Shown here piece after piece: positions 24,514 through 33,879 of a DNA stretch of 64,000 nucleotides; position 1 is the first letter of the stretch; the number at the start of each line of letters is the position of its first letter. The DNA is from an uncultured Croceitalea sp. (GTDB taxonomy: Bacteria; Bacteroidota; Bacteroidia; Flavobacteriales; Flavobacteriaceae). Position numbers and translations under genes: made by a program. The stretch is taken from contig CANLWK010000001.1 in the NCBI GenBank assembly GCA_947494805.1, forward strand, positions 744,001 through 808,000, written 5' to 3'. Below the pieces are notes generated by a model. That model was not told the origin of the DNA. It was given only the letters and a program-made list of their open reading frames with translations, and ran no database searches.

Positions 24514-26718
24514 ATGGAAGTACAGCAATTTCAATACGATAATAAGATCGTACAAAAGTTTCTCTACGCCACCATGCTTTGGGGCGTTGTAGGGATGGTC
24601 GTTGGGCTGTTGTTGGCCTTTATGTTTCTGTTTCCGAACTTGACCGATGGTATTTCATGGTTGAGTTTTGGGCGTTTACGACCATTGCATACCAATGCTG
24701 TTATATTCGCCTTCGTTGGCAACGCCATTTTTGCGGGTGTTTATTATTCGTTACAACGATTGCTAAAGGCCAGAATGTTCAATGATGTTTTAAGTAACAT
24801 CAATTTTTGGGGTTGGCAGCTGATCATCGTGGCCGCGGCAATAACGTTGCCCTTGGGCTATACCACCTCAAAAGAGTACGCCGAACTAGAATGGCCGATT
24901 GATATAGCCATTGCAGTTATTTGGGTGGTCTTCGGGTGGAATATGATAGGTACCATATTAAAAAGACGCCAACGTCACTTGTACGTCGCCATCTGGTTTT
25001 ACCTGGCCACATTTGTGACCGTTGCGGTTCTGCACATTTTTAATAGCCTTGAACTGCCAGTTGCAGCATTAAAAAGTTACTCGGTCTATGCCGGGGTACA
25101 AGATGCCTTGGTACAATGGTGGTATGGTCACAATGCGGTGGCATTTTTCTTGACCACACCATTTTTAGGATTGATGTACTACTTTGTGCCTAAAGCGGCC
25201 AATCGCCCGGTATATTCGTACAGATTGTCCATAGTGCACTTTTGGTCTTTGATTTTCATATACATCTGGGCGGGCCCGCACCACTTATTGTACTCTTCAT
25301 TGCCTGATTGGGCACAGAATTTAGGAGTGGTGTTCTCAGTCATGTTGATTGCGCCATCTTGGGGTGGTATGATCAATGGATTGTTGACCCTGAGAGGGGT
25401 TTGGGACAAAGTTCGTTCTGATGCTACTTTAAAATTTATGGTAGTGGCCATTACCGGTTATGGTATGGCAACCTTTGAAGGCCCTATGTTATCGCTCAAG
25501 AACGTAAATGCCATTGCACACTTTAGTGACTGGATCATTGCCCACGTTCATGTTGGCGCTCTGGCGTGGAACGGCTTCTTGACCTTTGGTATGATCTATT
25601 ATCTCGTGCCAAAAATGTGGAAGACCACACTATACTCAAAAGGATTGGCAAACCTGCATTTCTGGATAGGTACCTTGGGTATCATACTGTATGCATTGCC
25701 CATGTACGTTGCCGGGTTTACACAGGCATTGATGTGGAAGGAATTTAATCCTGATGGAACTTTGGTTTATGGTAACTTTTTAGAAACCGTACAGCAGATT
25801 ATTCCTATGTATTGGATGCGTGCCATCGGTGGTAGCTTGTTCATCGTCGGTATGCTGATCATGGTGTACAATGTCATCGTCACCATTAGAAAAGGTAGTG
25901 CCGTAACTGATGAGTTGGCAGAAGCACCTGCATTGACAAGGGTATCTAAAAGAAGGGTGGCCGGTGAAACGTTCCATACCTGGTTGGAAAGAAAGCCCGT
26001 GCAGTTGACCATCTTGGCGACCATTGCGATCCTTATCGGAGGTGTCATACAGATTGTGCCCACTATTTTGGTGAAATCCAATATACCTACGATAACCAGC
26101 GTCAAACCTTATACACCTCTTGAGTTGGAAGGTCGTGATCTTTACATCCGCGAAGGTTGTGTAGGGTGTCACTCGCAAATGATACGCCCTTTCCGTAGTG
26201 AGGTAGAGCGTTATGGCGAGTATGCCAAAGCGGGCGAGTTTGTGTATGACCATCCATTCTTGTGGGGCAGTAAGCGTACCGGACCAGACTTACTTCGTGT
26301 GGGTGGCAAGTATTCTGATAACTGGCACTTAAACCACATGTATGACCCACAAAGTACTTCGGCAGGTTCCATTATGCCAGCGTATCAATGGCTGGTCAAA
26401 AACGAGCATGACCGCAGTGGGGTTGAAAGCAAAATGCAGGCAATGGTAAGTTTGGGCGTGCCATACACTGACGAAGATATTTCAAATGCGCAACAAGCCA
26501 TGGCAGAACAGGCCGAGCAGATTGAAAAGAACTTGTACACCGATCCAGAATTTGCAAAGACCTATGAGGCCGATAAAAAGTATGCGCAACAAAATGGGGA
26601 GGAATTTGTTGAAATGCGCGACCGCGAAATCGTTTCGTTGATTGCCTATCTACAACGATTGGGCACTGATATTAAAGTAAAAGATTCAGATGGGTTGCTA
26701 TCTGAGAACAAAGAATAA
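24514..26718 (+). CDS. ccoNO: cbb3 cytochrome oxidase, fused subunits CcoN and CcoO
   Basis: A 734-residue fusion. Residues 1-about 470 are the 12-helix CcoN haem-copper subunit (for example WWYGHNAVAFFLTTPFLG with the CuB/haem ligands, and AHVHVGALAWNG). A linker and helix follow at about 490-515. Then comes the mono-haem c subunit CcoO, with CVGCH at 549-553, the conserved IRPFRSEVERYG and GPDLLRVGGKY. It reduces O2 to water with high affinity and pumps protons. Such fusions are usual in Bacteroidota. It is followed by an intergenic direct repeat and then ccoQ. Confidence 0.95.
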   Translation: MEVQQFQYDNKIVQKFLYATMLWGVVGMVVGLLLAFMFLFPNLTDGISWLSFGRLRPLHTNAVIFAFVGNAIFAGVYYSLQRLLKARMFNDVLSNINFWGWQLIIVAAAITLPLGYTTSKEYAELEWPIDIAIAVIWVVFGWNMIGTILKRRQRHLYVAIWFYLATFVTVAVLHIFNSLELPVAALKSYSVYAGVQDALVQWWYGHNAVAFFLTTPFLGLMYYFVPKAANRPVYSYRLSIVHFWSLIFIYIWAGPHHLLYSSLPDWAQNLGVVFSVMLIAPSWGGMINGLLTLRGVWDKVRSDATLKFMVVAITGYGMATFEGPMLSLKNVNAIAHFSDWIIAHVHVGALAWNGFLTFGMIYYLVPKMWKTTLYSKGLANLHFWIGTLGIILYALPMYVAGFTQALMWKEFNPDGTLVYGNFLETVQQIIPMYWMRAIGGSLFIVGMLIMVYNVIVTIRKGSAVTDELAEAPALTRVSKRRVAGETFHTWLERKPVQLTILATIAILIGGVIQIVPTILVKSNIPTITSVKPYTPLELEGRDLYIREGCVGCHSQMIRPFRSEVERYGEYAKAGEFVYDHPFLWGSKRTGPDLLRVGGKYSDNWHLNHMYDPQSTSAGSIMPAYQWLVKNEHDRSGVESKMQAMVSLGVPYTDEDISNAQQAMAEQAEQIEKNLYTDPEFAKTYEADKKYAQQNGEEFVEMRDREIVSLIAYLQRLGTDIKVKDSDGLLSENKE

Positions 26719-26813
26719 GTTAGAATAAAGGTAGAAGAATCAAGAAAAAAGAAATCTTTCAATTCTTCTGACCGAAGTATTAAAAAGAATAGCTGCGACA
26801 CTTTAGGTCTTAT

Positions 26814-26851
26814 GTCTTAAGTCTGATAGCGAAGCAGTCTTAAATCTGATA
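26814..26851. repeat. Short direct repeat before ccoQ
   Basis: GTCTTAAGTCTGATA (26814-26828) recurs as GTCTTAAATCTGATA (26837-26851), a 15-bp unit with one mismatch and a 23-bp period. It ends directly at the ccoQ start. It lies in a 133-bp gap inside the operon. A similar small repeat, GTATTGAGAAGTTAGTATTGAG, lies after ccoG (near 29505). Confidence 0.6.
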
Positions 26852-27040
26852 ATGATGTTGAAATTTGTTAAAAACCATATGGAAAGTATCGATGGAATAG
26901 CCACCTATCCCATGATATCACTGTTGATATTCTTCGTGTTCTTTGCCCTGCTTTTTTGGTGGGTGTTCACGGCCAGTAAATCACATATAAAAGAAATGGG
27001 CGAATTGCCTTTAGATAACGACAACCAACAAAATAACTAA
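26852..27040 (+). CDS. ccoQ: cbb3 oxidase subunit CcoQ/FixQ
   Basis: A 62-residue protein with one membrane helix (about 20-41, YPMISLLIFFVFFALLFWWV) and a short charged tail ending NDNQQNN. Size, topology and position between ccoNO and ccoP identify it as CcoQ, which stabilises the oxidase complex. It is separated by 4 bp from ccoP. Confidence 0.85.
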   Translation: MMLKFVKNHMESIDGIATYPMISLLIFFVFFALLFWWVFTASKSHIKEMGELPLDNDNQQNN

Positions 27041-27044
27041 GACT

Positions 27045-27998
27045 ATGTTTACTAAAACACCATGGTGGATTCGTATCCCGGTATTGTTCTTTTTGGTCTT
27101 CGGACTCATGGAATATTTCATTGATTCAGGTGTACAGCCCGCAATTATAAAGTATCCAATGACGCAAGTATTTATGTTGCTTGTGTTATTGATATTGGTT
27201 GCGATTGAATTGATTTTAAATGCCATTGAAACTGTAATGTTCAAAACCCTTTCACCAGAGGCGCAAGAGCGATATCTTGCTGAAAAGAACAAAAAGTGGG
27301 AATGGAAATGGGGAAAGGCCATGTATGCCAAGTTGACCCGTACCAAGAAGATTGAAGAAGAAGGAGAAATCATTCTAGACCATAATTACGATGGTATTCG
27401 TGAACTGGACAATGTATTGCCACCCTGGTGGGTGTATATGTTCTATGCCACAATAGTTTTTGCGGTAATCTATTTGGTAAGGTTTCATATAGCAGGTGAT
27501 TATACCCAGGCCATTGAGTATGATCAAGAGGTTGCCGAAGCAAAAATTGCGATTGAAGAATACAAAAAGACGGCTAAGAACTTGGTCGATGTCAATACCG
27601 TTGAGCTATTGACCGATGCCTCTGATCTGAGTGCAGGTCAAAAGATATTTGAGACCAGTTGCGTGGCCTGTCATATGGCTGATGGCGGTGGGGGAATTGG
27701 ACCTAACCTTACTGATGCCAACTGGATTCTGGGTGGCGGAATCAAAAATGTGTTCAATACCATTTCTGAGGGTGGTCGTGACGGCAAAGGTATGGTCGCT
27801 TGGAAACAGAGTCTGAAACCCTTGGAAATGGCTCAGGTAGCAAGTTATGTGCTTCAATTTGAAGGTACGACACCGGCAAACCCTAAAGCTGCCGAAGGTG
27901 ATGTATGGGTAAACCCCGATGCTCCAAAGGCAGAAGAATCAGAAGAGACCGCCCCTGTTGAACAGGTTTCTGATTCGACCACTGTGGTGATGAATTAG
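27045..27998 (+). CDS. ccoP: cbb3 oxidase subunit CcoP, single-haem form
   Basis: A 317-residue protein with membrane helices at about 10-27, 40-62 and 127-148. The conserved segment DNVLPPWWVYMFY precedes a cytochrome c domain with CVACH at 206-210, and GPNLTDANWILGGG and GKGMVAWK (Met ligand) follow. Proteobacterial CcoP has two c haems. Only one CxxCH is present here. The extra N-terminal membrane hairpin is also seen in Bacteroidota. It passes electrons from cytochrome c to CcoO. The tail is acidic and Pro-rich. Confidence 0.93.
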   Translation: MFTKTPWWIRIPVLFFLVFGLMEYFIDSGVQPAIIKYPMTQVFMLLVLLILVAIELILNAIETVMFKTLSPEAQERYLAEKNKKWEWKWGKAMYAKLTRTKKIEEEGEIILDHNYDGIRELDNVLPPWWVYMFYATIVFAVIYLVRFHIAGDYTQAIEYDQEVAEAKIAIEEYKKTAKNLVDVNTVELLTDASDLSAGQKIFETSCVACHMADGGGGIGPNLTDANWILGGGIKNVFNTISEGGRDGKGMVAWKQSLKPLEMAQVASYVLQFEGTTPANPKAAEGDVWVNPDAPKAEESEETAPVEQVSDSTTVVMN

Positions 27999-28091
27999 TT
28001 GTATAGGTCATTTTGATAAGGTAATGTAACAAAAATTCTATGATGTGTGGGAGGTAATGATTTGTTAAGCAGAAGACGTAGAAAGCTATAG

Positions 28092-29501
28092 ATGGACGAA
28101 AATTTCAGAGATTCCATAGGAACAATAAATGCTGAGGGTAAAAGAGCTTGGGTATATCCTAAAAAACCCAGCGGACGCTACTACGAATATCGTAAGTATG
28201 TCAGCTACGGTCTGTTGCTTTTTTTGTTTGCCTCGCCATTTCTTAAGGTCAATGGGCATCAGTTTTTGATGTTCAACGTACTGGAGAGGCGATTCAATAT
28301 TTTTGGATTTCCATTCTGGCCACAGGATTTTCACCTAGTGGTCATTTCTATGATTGCTGGGGTGATTTTTATTGCACTTTTCACAGTGGCTTATGGTCGT
28401 ATTTTCTGCGGATGGATGTGTCCGCAAACCATTTTTATGGAAATGGTGTTTCGGCGTATCGAATATTGGATTGATGGCGACAGAGGTGCACAACAACGTT
28501 TGGACAGGGCACCATGGAATGCCGCGAAAATTCGAAAGCGTATATTGAAGTGGACAATTTTCTTCTTCATATCCTTTTTGATCGCCAATGTGTTTTTGGC
28601 TTATCTGATAGGTAGTGACAAGTTGATTCAATATGTGGTTGACGGGCCTATGGATCACTTGGGCACCATAATCCCATTACTGATATTTACCGCTGTTTTC
28701 TATTTTGTGTTCGCATGGTTCAGGGAGCAGGTATGTATTATAGCATGCCCCTACGGACGTATGCAAGGAGTATTGCTTGATGATAAATCTATCGTGGTTT
28801 CGTACGACCATAAGAGGGGTGAAGGTGAAAACGGACGTAAAAAATTTCGAAAGAATGAAGACCGTGATGCCTTGGGCCATGGTGATTGCATTGACTGTTT
28901 TCAATGTGTACATGTTTGCCCAACAGGTATAGACATCAGAAACGGTACGCAGCTAGAATGTGTAAACTGTACTGCTTGCATTGACGAGTGCGATGACATC
29001 ATGGAGAAAATCAACAAGCCAAAAGGCTTGATCCGGTACGCCAGTGAAAATGAAATCACCAAAAAAGAAAAGTTCAAGTTTACAGCGCGCATGAAAGGGT
29101 ATACTGCCGTCCTTACCATTTTGATAGGCATTCTCGTCGGAATGCTGTTTTTACGAAATGAGCTTGAGGCAAATATTTTCAGATTGCCCGGTCAGTTGTA
29201 CGAACGCAAAGCAAATAATATAATAAGTAATGTCTACACCTATAAACTGGTCAATAAAACCATTAAAGATATAGAAGAGGTCAGCTTTAAGTTACTGTCG
29301 CACAAGGGAGAAATTAAAATGGTGTCACAGAACACATTTGAAGTACCGGCCGAAAGGCTGGCCGAAGGGACGTTATTTATTGAAATCAATGCCTCCGCTT
29401 TAAACGGTGATAAAGATAAACTTGAGATTGGGGTCTATAGTGGCGAGAAACTGATTGAAAAAACGGTGACGCAATTTTTGGCACCGAGAAGTTATAATTA
29501 G
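28092..29501 (+). CDS. ccoG: CcoG/FixG ferredoxin-like membrane protein
   Basis: A 469-residue protein with membrane helices at about 35-55, 85-105, 157-177, 190-210 and 335-355. The FixG motif YGRIFCGWMCPQTIFME is present. Two [4Fe-4S] motifs follow (CIDCFQCVHVCP and CVNCTACIDECD), then a C-terminal Ig-like domain. CcoG reduces Cu(II) for cbb3 assembly in proteobacteria. It is separated from ccoP by 93 bp without a recognisable FNR-like box, so it probably depends on the upstream promoter. Confidence 0.93.
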   Translation: MDENFRDSIGTINAEGKRAWVYPKKPSGRYYEYRKYVSYGLLLFLFASPFLKVNGHQFLMFNVLERRFNIFGFPFWPQDFHLVVISMIAGVIFIALFTVAYGRIFCGWMCPQTIFMEMVFRRIEYWIDGDRGAQQRLDRAPWNAAKIRKRILKWTIFFFISFLIANVFLAYLIGSDKLIQYVVDGPMDHLGTIIPLLIFTAVFYFVFAWFREQVCIIACPYGRMQGVLLDDKSIVVSYDHKRGEGENGRKKFRKNEDRDALGHGDCIDCFQCVHVCPTGIDIRNGTQLECVNCTACIDECDDIMEKINKPKGLIRYASENEITKKEKFKFTARMKGYTAVLTILIGILVGMLFLRNELEANIFRLPGQLYERKANNIISNVYTYKLVNKTIKDIEEVSFKLLSHKGEIKMVSQNTFEVPAERLAEGTLFIEINASALNGDKDKLEIGVYSGEKLIEKTVTQFLAPRSYN

Positions 29502-29596
29502 TTGGTATTGAGAAGTTAGTATTGAGTAGTGAACTGAAATGGTAAAAATAGATAAGATTCCTGTTTTCACGGGAATGGAATTTTAAAAAAATAATT

Positions 29597-30043
29597 ATGA
29601 AGATCAACTGGGGTACGGGTATCGTTTTGGCATTCATCGGTTTTATTACGTTTATACTCTATTTTGTTGTGCGTATGAGCACTGATGACCGTGCCAACCA
29701 TGATTTGGTGACCGATGATTATTATAAAAAAGAGTTGGCCTACCAAAAAGAAATTGATGCAGAAGCATCGGCATCGGCCAATGATGCCAAGCTGGTCATA
29801 GATAAAACAGAAGAAGGATTGACCATCATCTTTCCTGAAGATTTTAAGTTCAAAAATATCACCGGTAAGGTGTCCCTATACAGACCGTCGAACAGGCATT
29901 TGGATTTTGACTTTCCTATAAGTTTGTCCAAAACACATTTGCTCATACCTGACAATCGCCTGCTAGACGGTCGATGGGACATTGCCGTTCAATGGCAATA
30001 CAAAGGAAAAACCTTTTTGCATAAAGAAAAACTGAATTACTGA
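29597..30043 (+). CDS. fixH: FixH family protein
   Basis: A 148-residue protein with one membrane helix (about 6-26, GTGIVLAFIGFITFILYFVV), then the conserved VTDDYYKKELAYQKEID of FixH/CcoH-type proteins, then a beta-sandwich domain ending WQYKGKTFLHKEKLNY. FixH/CcoH helps assemble cbb3 oxidase and interacts with CcoI. The 95-bp gap before it contains short repeats. Confidence 0.88.
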   Translation: MKINWGTGIVLAFIGFITFILYFVVRMSTDDRANHDLVTDDYYKKELAYQKEIDAEASASANDAKLVIDKTEEGLTIIFPEDFKFKNITGKVSLYRPSNRHLDFDFPISLSKTHLLIPDNRLLDGRWDIAVQWQYKGKTFLHKEKLNY

Positions 30044-30061
30044 TTTAATTTGTTAAATGGC

Positions 30062-30769
30062 ATGTTGGTATCTGCGTTGGTTTTGGGTCTATTGGGAAGT
30101 TTACACTGCCTGGGCATGTGTGGACCTATAGCCTTTATGCTGCCATTGGATAGAAGTAACAATGCAAAAAAACTTTTTCAACTTTCTATTTATCACTTTG
30201 GCAGACTATTGACGTATGCCCTTTTGGGCTTGTTGTTTGGTTTTGTGGGAAAGGGACTCTATCTCTTTGGTATACAACAAAAGCTATCTATTATCATCGG
30301 CGGAATTATGATTCTTTTGGTAGTGATGCCCAATAGACATCTCAAAAAATTCAGTATTGCGAAACCAATTTATGGATTGTTGGCAAAAGTTAAATCAAAA
30401 CTGGGAACAGAACTTAAAAAACGAACACCAGATACTTTTTTGACCATTGGTTTTTTAAACGGACTTCTTCCATGTGGGTTGGTCTATATGGCCCTTTTAG
30501 GAGCGGTGGCGTTAGGCAATCCATGGCAGGGCAGCTTGTATATGACATTGTTTGGCATGGGTACTATACCGTTAATGACCTCGGCAGTATTGTTCAGTGG
30601 TCTATTAAAAGGAGCGGTCAGGCGAAACGTACAGAAGATGATACCCGTGTTTGTAGTGTTGATTGGAGCGCTTTTTATTTTAAGGGGATTGGGACTGGGT
30701 ATACCCTATGTGTCACCAAAAGCACCAGCGACAACCGAAATGGTCACCAGTGATATGAACTGCCATTGA
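30062..30769 (+). CDS. Sulfite exporter TauE/SafE-like protein (cco-linked)
   Basis: The ATG at 30062 is chosen over a TTG at 30050. The protein has 235 residues and six predicted helices. Two Cys-containing half motifs are diagnostic: GSLHCLGMCGPIAFMLPL at the N-terminus and GLLPCGLVYMALLGAVALG in the middle. This subfamily (cytochrome oxidase-linked, CcoI/FixH neighbour) is thought to move copper or help cbb3 maturation. It follows fixH by 18 bp. Confidence 0.85.
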   Translation: MLVSALVLGLLGSLHCLGMCGPIAFMLPLDRSNNAKKLFQLSIYHFGRLLTYALLGLLFGFVGKGLYLFGIQQKLSIIIGGIMILLVVMPNRHLKKFSIAKPIYGLLAKVKSKLGTELKKRTPDTFLTIGFLNGLLPCGLVYMALLGAVALGNPWQGSLYMTLFGMGTIPLMTSAVLFSGLLKGAVRRNVQKMIPVFVVLIGALFILRGLGLGIPYVSPKAPATTEMVTSDMNCH

Positions 30770-30795
30770 GATTGGCGTTAAATTATGGTGATGTG

Positions 30796-30807
30796 TGATT
30801 TAGGTCA
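30796..30807 (+). promoter_or_regulatory. Degenerate FNR-like box before persulfide dioxygenase
   Basis: TGATTTAGGTCA keeps the TGA and GTCA ends but has a non-palindromic core. The centre (30801.5) is 29.5 nt before CACCTTTA (30831-30838), a poor -7 match. The matching spacing makes it worth listing, but both elements are weak. Confidence 0.3.
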
Positions 30808-30874
30808 TATTTTTTTAATACAGAACAAGGCACCTTTACAGTTCTAAAATAAAGGCCTTTTTTAATTTTTTTGA

Positions 30875-32290
30875 ATGAGAGTACAGCAGATTTATACCGG
30901 ATGTTTGGCACATGCCGCTTATTACATAGAAAGTAACGGTGAAGCCGCAATTTTTGATCCCTTGCGTGAAGTACAGCCTTACATTGATAGGGCGGAACAG
31001 GATGGGGCAACGATCAAATATGTTTTTGAAACCCACTTTCACGCTGACTTTGTAAGTGGTCACTTGAATTTAAAAGATAAAACCGGTGCGACCATTGTTT
31101 TTGGTCCTACCGCGAAACCTGATTATGAAGCAGTAATTGGTGAAGATGGTCAAGAGTTCAAAGTAGGTAAGTATACGGTAAGACTACTACATACCCCTGG
31201 GCACACTATGGAAAGCTCAACCTACCTTCTAATTGATGAGAACGGAAAAGAACATGGTATCATTACGGGCGACACACTCTTTATTGGTGATGTTGGGCGA
31301 CCAGATTTGGCACAACATGTGATTTCCGAACTGACCGAAGAGAAACTGGCTGGACATTTGTACGATTCCCTTAGAAACAAGATTATGCCCTTGGCAGATG
31401 ACTTGATAGTCTATCCCAACCATGGGGCGGGCTCTGCTTGTGGCAAAAAAATGAGCACGGAAACTACCGATACCCTGGGCCATCAAAAGAAAACCAATTA
31501 CGCATTGCGAGCTGACATGACCAAAAAAGAGTTTATCAACGAGTTGTTAGATGGGCTGACCTCGCCACCTGCATATTTTCCGCAGAATGTATTGATGAAT
31601 ATCAGGGGTTATGATAGTGTTGATGAAGTGATGGCAAGGGGCATGACACCTCTGAAAGCTGATATATTTGAAGCCGTAGCTGAAGGAACCCATGCATTGA
31701 TTCTAGATACCCGAGATGCTGAAGATTTTGCAAAAGGTTTCATACCCAATAGTGTCAATATTGGTCTAAACGGAAGTTTTGCACAGTGGGTCGGCGAAAT
31801 GATACCTGATGTAAAACAAGAGATACTTTTGGTTTGTGAACCCGGTGCCGAGACCGAGGCCGTCACAAGACTTTCAAGAGTGGGCTACGATTTTGCTTTA
31901 GGTTTTTTGGTTGGTGGATTCGAAAGTTGGAAAAACGCCGGAAAAGAAATTGATAAGGTTGTTCGTTTGTCCAACAGTGAATTTGAAAAGGTATATGCCG
32001 ATGTCAAGCCCTTGCTTATTGACGTACGTAAGAAAAGCGAATTTGATGCGCAGCATGTGATTGGGGCTTTGAACATTCCTTTGAATACACTCAATAAACG
32101 CCTTGATGCTTTTCCAACGGAACGTACATTTGTTTTACAGTGCGTGAGCGGATATCGCAGTATGATTGCGGCCTCTATTTTAAAGCAGCGTGGTTGGAAC
32201 AGTATGGCCGATGTGATCGGTGGCATGAATGCTATCAGAGAAACCAAAGTGCCACTTTCGGAATATATAGAACCAACATCATTATTATAA
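30875..32290 (+). CDS. MBL-fold persulfide dioxygenase fused to two rhodanese domains
   Basis: A 471-residue protein. Residues 1-about 240 are an ETHE1/Blh-type metallo-beta-lactamase domain with THFHADFVSGH (H54, H56, D58, H63), HTPGHTMESS and GDTLFIGDVGRPDL. Two rhodanese domains follow (about 262-355 and 365-460). The first has LLVCEPG and the second LQCVSGYRS, both with a loop Cys. The enzyme type oxidises glutathione or protein persulfide to sulfite and exchanges sulfane sulfur. It is encoded just after the cbb3 genes with a copper-chaperone-like protein next door, which suggests sulfide detoxification protecting the oxidase. Confidence 0.9.
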   Translation: MRVQQIYTGCLAHAAYYIESNGEAAIFDPLREVQPYIDRAEQDGATIKYVFETHFHADFVSGHLNLKDKTGATIVFGPTAKPDYEAVIGEDGQEFKVGKYTVRLLHTPGHTMESSTYLLIDENGKEHGIITGDTLFIGDVGRPDLAQHVISELTEEKLAGHLYDSLRNKIMPLADDLIVYPNHGAGSACGKKMSTETTDTLGHQKKTNYALRADMTKKEFINELLDGLTSPPAYFPQNVLMNIRGYDSVDEVMARGMTPLKADIFEAVAEGTHALILDTRDAEDFAKGFIPNSVNIGLNGSFAQWVGEMIPDVKQEILLVCEPGAETEAVTRLSRVGYDFALGFLVGGFESWKNAGKEIDKVVRLSNSEFEKVYADVKPLLIDVRKKSEFDAQHVIGALNIPLNTLNKRLDAFPTERTFVLQCVSGYRSMIAASILKQRGWNSMADVIGGMNAIRETKVPLSEYIEPTSLL

Positions 32291-32293
32291 CCT

Positions 32294-32566
32294 ATGGAGT
32301 CTATTATCATTGTTCAAAACCTAAAATGCGACGGTTGTGCCAATAGCATTAAAAAAGCACTTGAAAAGTTAAGGGGTGTCTCAAAAGTGGATGTTGAGGT
32401 GACTTTATCTGAGATACGGGTAAGTCATGAACCTTCGATAAACCTTAACATTGTAGAAGAGAAATTGACGTATCTTGGATATCCTAAAGAGAATGCTGCC
32501 AACAGCTTTTCAACCAAAGCAAAATCATTTGTGAGTTGCGGTATCGGGCGGATATCAAATTCCTAG
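32294..32566 (+). CDS. Heavy-metal-associated (HMA) domain protein
   Basis: A 90-residue protein. Residues 3-66 form an HMA fold with the metal motif KCDGCANSIKKAL (CxxC), as in copper chaperones and the N-terminal domains of copper ATPases. A short tail contains one more Cys (SFVSCGIG). It starts 4 bp after the persulfide dioxygenase gene. It probably carries copper within the cytoplasm. Confidence 0.82.
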   Translation: MESIIIVQNLKCDGCANSIKKALEKLRGVSKVDVEVTLSEIRVSHEPSINLNIVEEKLTYLGYPKENAANSFSTKAKSFVSCGIGRISNS

Positions 32567-32596
32567 ATCATACATTTCTAAAAAAATATAGCCAAT

Positions 32597-33868
32597 ATGC
32601 GAATAGTAAGTGTCGAAGAAGCGGTCAGCGTTGTCAAAACAGGTGATCGTGTTTTTTTTCAGGGTGCCGCAATGACCCCCAACGAATTGATTGACGGTCT
32701 GTGCGACAGGCATGCTGAGTTAGATAGGGTAGAGATTATTTCAATACATACCGAAGGTGACGCCAAGTATACCCAAGATCCCTATAACAAAACGTTTCAT
32801 CTGAACTCTTGTTTTGTGGGGGGGAATGTGCGCAAATTGGTCAACACGCCAAACGGAGATTACATCCCTATTTTTTTGAGCGAGATACACCTCTTGTTCC
32901 AACCCCATATTCAGCCCTTAGATGTAGCCTTTGTGCAAGTTTCCCCACCTGACAAGCACGGTTTTTGTTCTTTGGGGGTTTCGGTCGATGTGGCGCTTCC
33001 TGCAGTTCGTACGGCAAAAAAGATAGTGGTACAAATTAATCCATCGGTACCCAGAACGCACGGTACGGGCATAGTTCATGTTGATGAGATTGAATATGCC
33101 ATAGAAGTTGACCGACCTATTCATGAGCACAATCCTGGTAGCATTTCAGATACCGAGCACCAAATTGGCCAACATGTGGCCTCGCTTATAGAGAACGGGG
33201 CAACACTACAAATGGGCATCGGTAGTATACCAGATGCCGTATTGGCAAATTTGAACGGCCATAAAGACCTTGGAATACATACCGAAATGTTTTCTGATGG
33301 GGTATTGCCATTATTGGAAAATGGTGTGATTACAGGTAAGGAGAAAGCAGTGAAACGGGGGAAAATCGTCAGTTGTTTTGCCGTAGGCTCTCGAAAATTG
33401 TACGATTTTATTGATGACAACCCCATTTGTGATTTTCGCGATGCCGCCTATACCAACGACACCGCACGAATTCGAAGAAATCCGAAAGTTACGGCCATTA
33501 ACAGTGCCATAGAAATTGATTTGACCGGTCAAGTATGTGCCGATACCATTGGTAGCTATCAGTTCTCTGGTGTTGGAGGCCAGATGGATTTTATCCGAGG
33601 AGCTTCACTTTCAAACGGTGGTAAACCCATCTTTGCCATGTCTTCAACAACCAAAAAGGGAGTTTCTAAAATCACACCATTTTTGAAAACCGGAGCTGGG
33701 GTAACCACCACAAGGGCCCATGTGCATCACGTGGCCACGGAATTTGGTGTTGTGAATTTGTTCGGAAAGAGCTTGCAACAACGTGCACAAGCGTTGATTT
33801 CAATCGCGCATCCTGATCACCAAGAGGCCCTGAGCGAAGCTGCCCATAGCCGTTTTAACGGAAAATAA
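32597..33868 (+). CDS. Acetyl-CoA hydrolase/transferase family CoA-transferase
   Basis: A 423-residue protein with the family pattern: FQGAAMTPNELIDGL at the N-terminus, HGTGIVHVDEI, GIGSIPDAVLANL, the catalytic-Glu region IHTEMFSDGVLPL, and GVGGQMDFIRGA. The length and motifs fit 4-hydroxybutyrate/acetate CoA-transferases and acetyl-CoA hydrolases. Substrate cannot be fixed by eye. Exchange of CoA among short acids would fit the low-oxygen context. It follows the HMA gene by 30 bp. Confidence 0.87.
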   Translation: MRIVSVEEAVSVVKTGDRVFFQGAAMTPNELIDGLCDRHAELDRVEIISIHTEGDAKYTQDPYNKTFHLNSCFVGGNVRKLVNTPNGDYIPIFLSEIHLLFQPHIQPLDVAFVQVSPPDKHGFCSLGVSVDVALPAVRTAKKIVVQINPSVPRTHGTGIVHVDEIEYAIEVDRPIHEHNPGSISDTEHQIGQHVASLIENGATLQMGIGSIPDAVLANLNGHKDLGIHTEMFSDGVLPLLENGVITGKEKAVKRGKIVSCFAVGSRKLYDFIDDNPICDFRDAAYTNDTARIRRNPKVTAINSAIEIDLTGQVCADTIGSYQFSGVGGQMDFIRGASLSNGGKPIFAMSSTTKKGVSKITPFLKTGAGVTTTRAHVHHVATEFGVVNLFGKSLQQRAQALISIAHPDHQEALSEAAHSRFNGK

Positions 33869-33879
33869 TAGCTGTTGTC

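Noticed and set aside
25767-26350. Several minus-strand open frames inside ccoNO
   Set aside because: They are antisense to conserved haem-copper and CxxCH codons and have low-complexity His/Cys composition from reversed codons.
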